This document shows, piece by piece, positions 16,211-24,410 of a stretch of 64,000 bases of DNA. Source of the DNA: Methylobacter tundripaludum (lineage in GTDB: Bacteria; Pseudomonadota; Gammaproteobacteria; Methylococcales; Methylomonadaceae); assembly GCF_002934365.1 (NCBI RefSeq), contig NZ_PTIY01000011.1, positions 62,001-126,000 of the forward strand, in the 5' to 3' direction. The notes under the pieces are model-generated. The model was not told the origin of the DNA, did no database searches, and saw nothing but the letters and a program-made list of their open reading frames with translations. A program made the translations under genes and the position numbers. The first letter of the stretch is position 1. Each line of letters begins with the position of its first letter.

Positions 16211-17041
16211 ATGTTTAACAGCACCACCCTGGAAGTCGCAATCGGGCTAGTCTTCTGTTACGCGTCCGTCGCGCTTATTGTCAGCTCGATTAACGAAGCC
16301 ATTGCATCATTGTTTAATCTGCGTTCCAACACGCTGTTGGAAGGCGTCAAATCGATGCTCAATGATCCGAATTTTGACGGGCTTGCGCTTAATGTCTACA
16401 ACCATAGTTTTGTCAGCCATTTAGGCCAGGGAAATGCCAAGAGCGCGCAAGACCTTGACAATAAACCCTCTTATATCGATCCCAAGCATTTTGCTGTCGC
16501 CCTTATAGACTGCATACAGACCAAAACCGGTGATGTCGCACAGCTGGGCAAGGACATCGACGCAATCCCCGACCCCCAGTTGAAACAGCTGTTGCAAGGC
16601 ATCTACGCACGAGCCTCGGGAATTGAGGGCGTCTATACCGAGCTGGCGGCCTGGTTCGATGCCGGAATGAACCGCTTGTCGGGCAACTATAAGCGCAAAT
16701 CCCAGCTTTATTGCTTCATGATCGCCTTGGCCATTGCGGCCCTGTTCAACATCGATACTTTTCATCTGTTCTCGACGCTTTGGCTGCACCCCGCCATTGC
16801 GGCCGGGATCAGCGCGGCAGACCACCCGACGGCCATTTCATGGGATACGTTAATGGCCTTGCCTATCGGCTGGCCGGACGGCGCGGCCTCAATCAGCGGG
16901 ACTCAAGTTGCGGGCTGGCTGGTCACCGCATCGGCGACGCTGTTCGGCGCGCCGTTTTGGTTCGATCTGTTGCAGAAACTGGTTAACCTGCGGGGCACCG
17001 GCAACAAGCCGGTAACGGTCGGAACGCAAACTGGCGGCTAA
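16211..17041 (+). CDS. Predicted membrane protein of unknown family
   Basis: A 276-residue protein with an N-terminal hydrophobic helix (about residues 5-30, LEVAIGLVFCYASVALIVSSI), a soluble middle of about 130 residues and two hydrophobic segments in the C-terminal half. NEAIASLFNLRSNTLLEGVKSMLND after the first helix and the Asp/Tyr/Pro-containing PSYIDPKHFAVAL segment are typical of a conserved but unnamed family. I cannot assign a function. A strong GGGGAT-type ribosome site precedes the ATG. RNase T2 and the large G8 protein follow in the same direction with short gaps, so a common transcript is possible. Confidence 0.7.
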   Translation: MFNSTTLEVAIGLVFCYASVALIVSSINEAIASLFNLRSNTLLEGVKSMLNDPNFDGLALNVYNHSFVSHLGQGNAKSAQDLDNKPSYIDPKHFAVALIDCIQTKTGDVAQLGKDIDAIPDPQLKQLLQGIYARASGIEGVYTELAAWFDAGMNRLSGNYKRKSQLYCFMIALAIAALFNIDTFHLFSTLWLHPAIAAGISAADHPTAISWDTLMALPIGWPDGAASISGTQVAGWLVTASATLFGAPFWFDLLQKLVNLRGTGNKPVTVGTQTGG

Positions 17042-17110
17042 GGCCGGACGGGCAAGCCTCAATCGCCTGGGGCAATGCAGAAACCGGAATTTAAACAAAA
17101 GGATAATACG

Positions 17111-17743
17111 ATGTCTTATATCAAAATAATCGGCAACGCGGCCATCGCATTGATGCTGGTCTTGAGTCTTTCCGCTCATGCGGACGGCCAGCCGGGGAAG
17201 TTCGACTATTACCTGCTGACCCTTTCCTGGTCGCCCGAGCATTGCGCGGAAGCGCCGGGCGATAAGACTCAGTGCGACGGCGGGAAACATTACGGATTCG
17301 TCGTGCATGGATTATGGCCGCAATACAATAAAGGTTACCCCGATTCCTGCTCCACGGCGCCTGCCGTTCCCAAAGCGGTCGTGCAGGAAATGCTGCCGAT
17401 CATGCCCAGCGAAAAGCTGATCCGGCACGAATGGGAAAAGCACGGCACATGCAGCGGAGAACAGGTCGGCGATTACTTCAAGCTGATCAAAAATACTTTC
17501 CAGGCCATCAAAATCCCGGATGCTTTCACCGATCCGAGCCGTCAGGTCAACACTTCGACCGCAAAAATCCGCAAACAGTTCAAAGACTCGAATCCGGGCT
17601 TGCAGATGGCCGTCGCCTGCAAAGGCGAATATCTGCAAGAGGTCCGCCTTTGTTTCGACAAGAAAATGCGGCCCACGGCATGCAGCTCCGGGGTCCGGGA
17701 CTATTGCCCTTCTTCGTCCGTGATCATGCGTCCGGCGAAATAA
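17111..17743 (+). CDS. rna: Ribonuclease T2 family enzyme, periplasmic RNase I
   Basis: A 210-residue exported ribonuclease. The signal peptide covers about residues 1-25 (AAIALMLVLSLSAHA). Both catalytic blocks are present: CAS I as FVVHGLWPQ and CAS II as RHEWEKHGTC, giving the active-site His residues and Glu. Eight or more Cys in the mature part fit disulfide bonding in the periplasm. It cleaves single-stranded RNA to 2',3'-cyclic and 3'-phosphates. ATG at 17111 with AGGA is chosen over one twelve codons upstream because it begins the signal sequence. Confidence 0.93.
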   Translation: MSYIKIIGNAAIALMLVLSLSAHADGQPGKFDYYLLTLSWSPEHCAEAPGDKTQCDGGKHYGFVVHGLWPQYNKGYPDSCSTAPAVPKAVVQEMLPIMPSEKLIRHEWEKHGTCSGEQVGDYFKLIKNTFQAIKIPDAFTDPSRQVNTSTAKIRKQFKDSNPGLQMAVACKGEYLQEVRLCFDKKMRPTACSSGVRDYCPSSSVIMRPAK

Positions 17744-17765
17744 CTATCAAGAACATGGTGTGTGT

Positions 17766-20700
17766 ATGAAACGTTATGCTTTAGTATTTATAGTTTTCTT
17801 ATCGGTTGCTTATTTGACCACGCCGGCAAGCGCCAACGAGGCGATCGCAACGACTGAAACATGTTCCGCGCTGCCTAGTTCATCTTCCAGCGATGACTAC
17901 TACATTAGCGATTGCCAAACCGTCGGTTCGGGTACTTATACTTACCAATATCTGCATGTGGTCAACGGCGGCAAGCTTATATTTAATGATGACGGCGGCA
18001 CCATAAACTTTAATGCCAAATCGATTTTAGTAGAGCAAGGCGGCTCAATCAAAGCAGGGTCGTATGACGTGCCGTTTGGTACAGCGGGCGGCAAATTGAT
18101 CATTGGGCTATACGGAGCAGGTCCCGGTAATATTGCGACAAACCCGAACCCGGATTATTCGCCGATCGGCTGCCAAGGTGATACTTGTTACGACAGTTCG
18201 CGCGTGGGCAAAGGTTGTCTCAATTCCGGCACATTTAACCCGGCGGATCCCTGTCAGGCGATATTGGCAACAGATCATTCCCAGGATAACAGCTATTTTG
18301 AAGGTTACGCCGCCGGTCAAGACGGGGATAATTCCATTTTCGGCTATAAAGTTTTTGCGGTCAGCTACGGCGGAAGCCTGGAGCTGTTCGGAAGCAAGGG
18401 CGTAGCGGCTCAATTCAGAACCGACCCCAGCATTCGAACCGCTACCTGCCCCGTCCCGGCGGCAGCCAATCAAAACGACATTACGCAATGGGCGGCATTA
18501 ACCGGAAACAGCTGGGCGCGCGCCGGCGCTTCAAGTGCGGGCACTACCCTGACCCTGGATCGCGCCGTCGACTGGACGCCGGGCGACCAATTGATCGTCG
18601 GGACTACCGACTGGTCTGCCAGTCATTCCGAGCTTGCGTCCGTCAGCGCCGTTGATACGACCAAAACAATCGCCACGCTTAATACAGCCCTGCAATACCC
18701 GCATAATGGCGCGGCTTATACGGTGCCTTCCGCGTTGTTAACAAGCACCGGCAATCCGAATGGGCAGGTGGAAAACCGCGCCGCTATTGGATTGTTAACG
18801 CGCAGCATCACGATTCAATCTCTCGGCGCAACGGCTACGGATCCTTTTCCCGCGTCGGCAAATTGCGCCGCCGCGGCAAATAACCCCGACTGTTATTTCG
18901 GCGCTCAGATGATGGTGCGCCAGGGCTTTGCGAAGTTCCAGGTACAGGGCGTGGAATTTCACCAGATGGGGCAGGGCGGACGGATGGGGCGCTATCCGGT
19001 GCATTTTCACATGGTAAAAGACGCCTCCTACACCAATGCCTTCGTTAAAGACAGCTCGATCTGGGAATCGAACACCCGCTTTGTCGTGGTTCACGCCACG
19101 CATAATGTCGAGGTGTCGCGCAATGTGGGCTATCTGTCGATGGGGCATGGTTTTTACATTGAGGACGGTTCCGAAATCAACAATCTTTTTTGCCAGAACC
19201 TGGGCGTCTCCGCGCGCGCCGCATTGACCGATTATTTTACCAGCCAGGAAAGCACAAGCCCGGAGTACCGCTTCATTCCTCCGATTTTAAATACGATGAA
19301 CGATCAAACCGTTCAGGGTAGCGACGCCGTTTATCCGACCATGTTCTGGATCATGAATGCCTATAATGAATTTGTCGGCAACCAGTCGGTCGGGGTGCAT
19401 GGTTTCGGGGCGTGTTACTGGCCGCTCAGCTCCTCGGTCAGCGGGCCGAGCGCAACGATGACATGGGCTCGTAATAATGCGGCGGCACCCACGTACCAGA
19501 CCTATTCGGAGCTGGACTACGCAAATTTTAACCAAGCTGGGGCGAGACAGGCGCCGTTTAAGCGATTCCGCGGCAATGGCTGCGCCACCGCAGCTTATGC
19601 GTTGATGACGGAGCGCGCCTCCCTGCAACCGGACGCAAGCAATTTTGCATTTACCCCTGCACTGAATCCGCCCGCTACCCCTCCAACCGCGAGTTCTCCT
19701 GTTCCGGTTAACGTAGCCTCCAATCCATACACGATTGCAACGTCAATGCTTCCGGTTGTCGCCAGCAATTTTTACGGCATCAAATATGCGATGAGTCCCG
19801 ATACGAACCCTACCTGCGCTTCGGGTTATGGCCCCGGTCAAGCCAGTACAAACGGCCAGTATTGCGTGGCGACGGTAATAGACCGGTTTACCACCTCTTT
19901 CAACTGGGCTCAGACCAATTTCGGCTCGGTATGGCTGCGCCCCTGGAGTTATGTGTTCAGCAATAGCGCGATAACCGACCAGTTATTCGGCGGCCTGGGA
20001 TTTGTCAGCGGCGGCAGCTGGGATCAGGTTCTTAATCGCCAGCTGGCCATAGCGAAAGACAGTCTTTTTGTCGGCAGTATTGCGCCTACAGATCAATACG
20101 CGGGCCAAAACGGCCCCGACATGAGCAATGCGATATGCTCACAAAACAATGGAACTCAACCGATGCCGTTTTGCTATTTCCAGAAAGACGGTACCGGTTT
20201 GTACATGGGCGGTTTTAACTCCAAACGGATGATCACCATTTATGACGGGCCGTTTTTTTCCGAGGGCAATATCTTCACGCAAGTGAATACGTCCAATTCC
20301 GGCGTCAAGACACAGCCCGGTTCAACGCCGCCTTATGCGACCGGTACATCTATTTACGATGCGACCAACCAGCCCGCTTATCCTCTAACGGCGTCCAGCA
20401 TCCAGAATCCGGCCTTGAGTCAATACAGCGTCATCAATGCGGCGATAGGCTGGAAGCAGCCCAACGGTTTTTACTATCCTCCGGCTTTTGCGTTCCGCAA
20501 ATCCGGCTTTGATTCTACAACTGAGCGCCACAATGTTTTGGATCAATATGCTTACTATATCCAAGGCCAGTTATGGGGCACGCCAATATCCAACACCGTT
20601 AATAATATGGGGGCTACACCGATCGATTCGACAACGATATTGAACGATCTGGACGGCAGCCTCAACGGTATGGCGCCATCAACCGGCGGCGCGCGGACAT

Positions 20701-21752
20701 CGGGGCTTAGCAACAATGCTTTTTATGACGCGCCTTTTAAAGTAGCGCAATGCAACTCCTTCGGCACGGAAACCATCCCCCAGGATTTTGTTACGACCGT
20801 CATTACCAAATTGCAGGCGCCGGTGACGGCGGGCGGTTCCGCCACGAACACCGACACAACGTGGAGTCAAAGCCACCCCGCAGTGCCGGTGTACCGGCAG
20901 CTTGAAACCGGCAGCTCCGGCGACAGTTGCAGCACCAACGCTCAAGTCTGCGGCGTCGGCGTTACCCCCTGTTGCCGGCGCAGCACGCTCTTTATGGGCG
21001 CGGGCATTGGAGCGGCGCCGGGACTCACCATGAATCAGGGGACTTACTATATCGATACCAATGCGGCAGCCCTGAACGGCAGCGTTCCGGCCCCCTTCGT
21101 GAATGCAAACTTCACGGCTGGCGCAAGCTATTTGATTCACCATCTTTATGCCGCCGGCAACAGCAAAACGACCTACCAGGTCTATGTCGGGCCTAATTAT
21201 GTGCCGGGCAGCGGGCAATGGGTGCGTGTAGATCCTCATGTCCAGAATAACGGATTGCAGGTTACTCCGGCTCCTGTAAGCAGTAGCTACGGGTCCAGCA
21301 GCTATGACGGCACATCGGGCATTCTGACCGTGACGCTGGATAACGGCACCGTGGCTTCAGATTATGCCTTTCCAACCAGCGCCGCTCCCGAGGATGCCTG
21401 TTTCCCGTCGAATCTCTGCCAGATCGAACCGGGAAATAATCCGCAGAAATGCACGGTGTCGGACACATTCCCTGAGCCTGATTTGAAGGAGTCTATCAAG
21501 AGCGTCTGTAATTATTGGAGTAGCAGGACGACCGGTCAAAGCGCGGACGGCGTCTATCTGAACGATTGCCCGCGAGGCGGCTGCATTGGTTTCAGCTTTA
21601 CTCTGCCCGCAGGGTTCACCGCCGTACCCTATGCAACCGCAGGACAGGCTCTCGCAAGCTGTTATCCGAACAGCGCGCCCTGGAAAACCGGCTTGAAAAT
21701 TACAGACAAGAACTGTGCGAAGCCTCCCAGCAAAGGTAATTTTTGTAAGTGA
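17766..21752 (+). CDS. Giant secreted G8-domain beta-helix protein
   Basis: A 1328-residue exported protein. After a signal peptide (MKRYALVFIVFLSVAYLTTPASA) comes a G8 domain (GSGTYTYQYLHVVNGGKLIF, KSILVEQGGSIKAG), the domain shared with animal CEMIP and TMEM2. A long parallel beta-helix region follows, including HFHMVKDASYTNAFVKDSSI and NVEVSRNVGYLSMGHGFYIED near residues 415-475. The remainder is Asn/Ser/Pro-rich and the last 130 residues are Cys-rich. Animal relatives act on hyaluronan; bacterial substrates are not established, and a polysaccharide is the reasonable guess. No sortase or T9SS tail is seen. The ATG at 17766 is preferred to a GTG two codons earlier. Confidence 0.8.
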   Translation: MKRYALVFIVFLSVAYLTTPASANEAIATTETCSALPSSSSSDDYYISDCQTVGSGTYTYQYLHVVNGGKLIFNDDGGTINFNAKSILVEQGGSIKAGSYDVPFGTAGGKLIIGLYGAGPGNIATNPNPDYSPIGCQGDTCYDSSRVGKGCLNSGTFNPADPCQAILATDHSQDNSYFEGYAAGQDGDNSIFGYKVFAVSYGGSLELFGSKGVAAQFRTDPSIRTATCPVPAAANQNDITQWAALTGNSWARAGASSAGTTLTLDRAVDWTPGDQLIVGTTDWSASHSELASVSAVDTTKTIATLNTALQYPHNGAAYTVPSALLTSTGNPNGQVENRAAIGLLTRSITIQSLGATATDPFPASANCAAAANNPDCYFGAQMMVRQGFAKFQVQGVEFHQMGQGGRMGRYPVHFHMVKDASYTNAFVKDSSIWESNTRFVVVHATHNVEVSRNVGYLSMGHGFYIEDGSEINNLFCQNLGVSARAALTDYFTSQESTSPEYRFIPPILNTMNDQTVQGSDAVYPTMFWIMNAYNEFVGNQSVGVHGFGACYWPLSSSVSGPSATMTWARNNAAAPTYQTYSELDYANFNQAGARQAPFKRFRGNGCATAAYALMTERASLQPDASNFAFTPALNPPATPPTASSPVPVNVASNPYTIATSMLPVVASNFYGIKYAMSPDTNPTCASGYGPGQASTNGQYCVATVIDRFTTSFNWAQTNFGSVWLRPWSYVFSNSAITDQLFGGLGFVSGGSWDQVLNRQLAIAKDSLFVGSIAPTDQYAGQNGPDMSNAICSQNNGTQPMPFCYFQKDGTGLYMGGFNSKRMITIYDGPFFSEGNIFTQVNTSNSGVKTQPGSTPPYATGTSIYDATNQPAYPLTASSIQNPALSQYSVINAAIGWKQPNGFYYPPAFAFRKSGFDSTTERHNVLDQYAYYIQGQLWGTPISNTVNNMGATPIDSTTILNDLDGSLNGMAPSTGGARTSGLSNNAFYDAPFKVAQCNSFGTETIPQDFVTTVITKLQAPVTAGGSATNTDTTWSQSHPAVPVYRQLETGSSGDSCSTNAQVCGVGVTPCCRRSTLFMGAGIGAAPGLTMNQGTYYIDTNAAALNGSVPAPFVNANFTAGASYLIHHLYAAGNSKTTYQVYVGPNYVPGSGQWVRVDPHVQNNGLQVTPAPVSSSYGSSSYDGTSGILTVTLDNGTVASDYAFPTSAAPEDACFPSNLCQIEPGNNPQKCTVSDTFPEPDLKESIKSVCNYWSSRTTGQSADGVYLNDCPRGGCIGFSFTLPAGFTAVPYATAGQALASCYPNSAPWKTGLKITDKNCAKPPSKGNFCK

Positions 21753-21908
21753 CTTGCAAAGCATCGGGAACCGATGAGTGGCGAACGGGGCGGAGGGTAT
21801 CTATAGCTCAACCTTGCCCGGCAGGCGTTTCTATTGAATGACGTGACCCAGCAAAATGATGCTACGGTAGAGCAAGCCGCCGCGGTCTTATTTGAAAGGA
21901 GAATCCAG

Positions 21909-22292
21909 ATGCCGTCATGGCTCATGTTTGTGATTATCGGTATTTTCGGCGGCATCGCGGCGGGGCTTTTCGGCATCGGCGGCGGCATTATCATCGTACC
22001 GGCGCTTATTTATTGGGCCGGTTTCTCTCAGCACATGGCGACCGGAACGACGCTTGCGTTGCTGCTCCCGCCGGTCGGTCTCGCCGCCGCATTCGAATAT
22101 TACCGGCACGGAAACGTAGATATTAAGGCCGCCGTCATTCTGGCCGCGACCATGTTCCTCGGTTCGTGGATTGGCGCTTACTTCGCGAATCAAATGGCGG
22201 GGCCGCAGCTTCGGCTTATCTTCGGCCTGTTTGTTTGCGGTCTTGGCGTGTATCTCGTCTATGGCGCTTGCAAGCGGCTTGGTTGGATTTGA
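21909..22292 (+). CDS. Half-length TauE/SafE-family permease
   Basis: A 127-residue membrane protein with about four helices, equal to one of the two repeats of TauE/SafE permeases: WLMFVIIGIFGGIAAGLFGIG, then GGIIIVPALIYWAGFSQHMATG. Half-length members exist and are thought to pair. ATG at 21909 follows AAAGGAGA; an earlier in-frame codon would add 25 non-hydrophobic residues. It is not clearly linked to neighbours and ends 80 bases before the broken hicA. Confidence 0.85.
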   Translation: MPSWLMFVIIGIFGGIAAGLFGIGGGIIIVPALIYWAGFSQHMATGTTLALLLPPVGLAAAFEYYRHGNVDIKAAVILAATMFLGSWIGAYFANQMAGPQLRLIFGLFVCGLGVYLVYGACKRLGWI

Positions 22293-22373
22293 ATGCTGCC
22301 AGCGACACCTTGTCATGTACGTTAGACGTGTTGCTGATTGAGCCTCAAGAAAAGGCTGTGCTAAACTCCCGGC

Positions 22374-22564
22374 ATGAAAGTTAAAGATCTTATCGCTTTG
22401 ATTGAGTCGGATGGCTGGCAGTTGGTGCGGCAAAGAGGAAGCCATCGTCAGTTCCATCATTCCATCAAATCCGGTACGGTCACAATTGCTCTGGCAAGCC
22501 CAGCGTAGATGTCCCGCCCGGAACGCTTATCAGTGTTCTGAAACAAGCGGGCCTCAAGCAGTAG
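22374..22564 (+). pseudogene. hicA: hicA toxin gene with frameshift
   Basis: The reading frame from ATG 22374 gives MKVKDLIALIESDGWQLVRQ, RGSHRQFHH and SIKSGTVTIA, the full double-stranded-RNA-binding-like N-terminal two thirds of HicA with its catalytic His. At about 22488-22494 a base is missing (or two are extra), so the frame stops early; the shifted frame continues GKPSVDVPPGTLISVLKQAG to a proper stop at 22564. The mRNA interferase is therefore predicted to be inactive unless the change is a sequencing error. Confidence 0.85.
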
Positions 22565-22572
22565 AGGTTTAT

Positions 22573-22785
22573 ATGCGTTATATGGTTGTCATTGAAGAAG
22601 GCCCGACAAGTTTTGGCGCCTATGTCCCCGATCTTCCTGGCTGTATAGCAGTAGGAGAGTCATCAGAAGAGGCGCTGCAACTTATCCAGGAAGCTATCGA
22701 GTTTCACATCGAGGGGCTTAAAGAAGAAGGCCAATGCATTCCGATGCCGCATTCTTCAAGTTCGTTCGTTGAGGTTCATGCCTGA
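22573..22785 (+). CDS. hicB: HicB-family antitoxin
   Basis: A 70-residue protein with the HicB partial RNase H fold: MRYMVVIEEGPTSFGAYVPD, LPGCIAVGESSEEALQLIQEA, IEFHIEGLKEEG and the closing PMPHSSSSFVEV. This short form lacks a separate DNA-binding tail. ATG at 22573 lies nine bases after the end of the hicA frame, preceded by GAGGT. The gene is intact while its toxin partner is frameshifted, the expected survivor pattern. Confidence 0.92.
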   Translation: MRYMVVIEEGPTSFGAYVPDLPGCIAVGESSEEALQLIQEAIEFHIEGLKEEGQCIPMPHSSSSFVEVHA

Positions 22786-22901
22786 CATTGCGCTCAATCG
22801 GACCGCTGCTTATATTCCTTCATATTCGAGTAGCTAGTGGAATACGGGATGATCGGAGTCGCGAAGCCCCGGATTCCGCAAGCTACATCCAGGCTACTAG
22901 C

Positions 22902-23165
22902 TTATACTCTATCTAACTTTTGAGTTTTCTGATACCGCACTCTGTTGCCTTTAACGTTAGAATTACTCTGACTCCAAACATTTCTCTTGCCCCAAACATT
23001 TTTCTTTTTGCTTTCAAAAATATCATAAATTGTGCTGGCAAACTCAAGTGGTCCTTCAGTATCGTTAGAATCTGCCTTCATTAACTCTACCATTTCATCT
23101 AGTTCAAATGTTTGAATACCTATATCTTTCGGTGTTAAATAAAAGTATCTAATTATTTTATTCAT
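22902..23165 (-). CDS. Small protein of an AT-rich two-gene unit, unknown
   Basis: An 87-residue protein opening MNKIIRYFYLTPKDIGIQTF and ending in a Lys/Arg/Asn-rich, very basic tail (KKKNVWGKRNVW, NSNVKGNRVRYQKTQK). No family is recognised. The acidic middle and basic tail suggest a protein that binds nucleic acid or a membrane partner. Its ATG overlaps the stop of the upstream gene by four bases (ATGA), so the two are coupled. Base composition is clearly richer in A and T than the flanks, a sign of recent transfer. Confidence 0.6.
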   Translation of the reverse strand: MNKIIRYFYLTPKDIGIQTFELDEMVELMKADSNDTEGPLEFASTIYDIFESKKKNVWGKRNVWSQSNSNVKGNRVRYQKTQKLDRV

Positions 23166-24127
23166 GAGATTTTCTTAATGTTATTTTGATTAACAGTTTC
23201 TTTCCTAAACCCTAAGCAAATAATATTTGAAATTGCATTTGCGGCAACGTCAGCAGCAAATGCAACAGAATCGACATGCTTAATTGAAAAAGTTTTTCTA
23301 TTTTTTGATGTGATAAATAAAATACCGATCATATCCTGCTTTTTACCACCCCAAGCATTCATTGGAGCTATCATTGCCGTTACAACTTCACTTGGATATT
23401 TTCTATCATTTTTAGTTGTCTTATACAAACCTAATTTTTCCGCCTCTATAAAATCATGATAAATCAGTACGCCTTGAGCATCATAATTCCTAAGAATCTT
23501 TGGGACACCTTCATTAATTGAGATAACCTCAGATGTTTTTTCCCTGTTAGGGTTTAAACCTTTTGTCCTTGCATATGTTTTATATACAATATTTTTATCT
23601 TTTAATACTGCAAGTCTAATTGCTACATCAATATGTCGATCATTTGTAAGCAAAATGAAATACTGTTTTAAGTTTTCGCATATTTCCTTTAAATACAGCT
23701 CAAGTTCATTTTTAGGCAATCTTTCGAATTTGTTATCATGATGATTTAACTTGTCAATTATTTTTGTTTGTTCATCCCTGATCGAATGTGCAAGCCGGTG
23801 TAAGTAATATTTTATTTGTAAAGAACGAATAGAACGGTCTCGTAAGTACAAGAATCCGAGACCAGTAGAAAAACCTAAAATGAATAAGAAATATACAATT
23901 GAATAAATCAAATCAATCTGAATCAATTGGGTTGTAAACCACCAGGGAGCCCCAGTTGCTGTCAAAAAGATAAATACCAAACTTGAAACAATTCCCCTAC
24001 TACGTACAAAGAAGCCAGTAAATCCAAGTTTCCACGCTTCTCTGCCATCAGTTATATGTTCAACAGGTGGTTGCAATGCTTTTCTCATATTTATATAAAC
24101 ATCTAACGCATAACTATGCGGCCTCAA
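23162..24127 (-). CDS. Membrane-anchored GAF-like sensor protein of an AT-rich unit
   Basis: A 321-residue protein. Residues about 40-62 (GIVSSLVFIFLTATGAPWWF) and 70-94 (IYSIVYFLFILGFSTGLGFLYL) form two membrane helices. A charged helical linker, LAHSIRDEQTKIIDKLNHHD, leads to a GAF-like domain of about 170 residues, ending MIAPMNAWGGKKQDMIGILFITS and HVDSVAFAADVAANAISNI, the usual close of a GAF fold. No kinase, cyclase or receiver domain follows. Strongly AT-rich compared with its neighbours. With the small coupled protein it could be a sensor/effector pair, possibly in defence, but nothing shows this directly. Confidence 0.65.
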   Translation of the reverse strand: MRPHSYALDVYINMRKALQPPVEHITDGREAWKLGFTGFFVRSRGIVSSLVFIFLTATGAPWWFTTQLIQIDLIYSIVYFLFILGFSTGLGFLYLRDRSIRSLQIKYYLHRLAHSIRDEQTKIIDKLNHHDNKFERLPKNELELYLKEICENLKQYFILLTNDRHIDVAIRLAVLKDKNIVYKTYARTKGLNPNREKTSEVISINEGVPKILRNYDAQGVLIYHDFIEAEKLGLYKTTKNDRKYPSEVVTAMIAPMNAWGGKKQDMIGILFITSKNRKTFSIKHVDSVAFAADVAANAISNIICLGFRKETVNQNNIKKIS

Positions 24128-24204
24128 TAGATATTATACCTTTTTCATTTACATTTGTTAGAAAAATGGTCGCGACGCGGACTACTAACTAAAGCTCCGC
24201 ATAC

Positions 24205-24410
24205 TTATGTTGGGCATAAAAAGCATGCTAAACCTACACAACCAATCTCAAAAATTAAACGCCTTAGTCGTGTAGGTTGGGCAACAGCTTTTCGTTGCCC
24301 AACATTTCGGCTTCCGGTGAAGGGAAAATCCGTCGCCATATCGAAACATTGCGATGTTGGGCATAAAAAGCATGCCCAACCTACAAAATTCAAAAATTAA
24401 ACGCCTTAGC
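24205..24410. repeat. Direct duplication at the 3' end of the FAD/Fe-S gene
   Basis: ATGTTGGGCATAAAAAGCAT at about 24207 recurs near 24354, and in both copies it is followed by an AACCTAC segment and then AAAAATTAAACGCCTTAG. The second copy of the latter is the final coding part of the oxidoreductase gene. Between the copies lies a palindrome, GTTGGGCAACAGC with GTTGCCCAAC. The spacing is about 146 bases. Confidence 0.75.
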
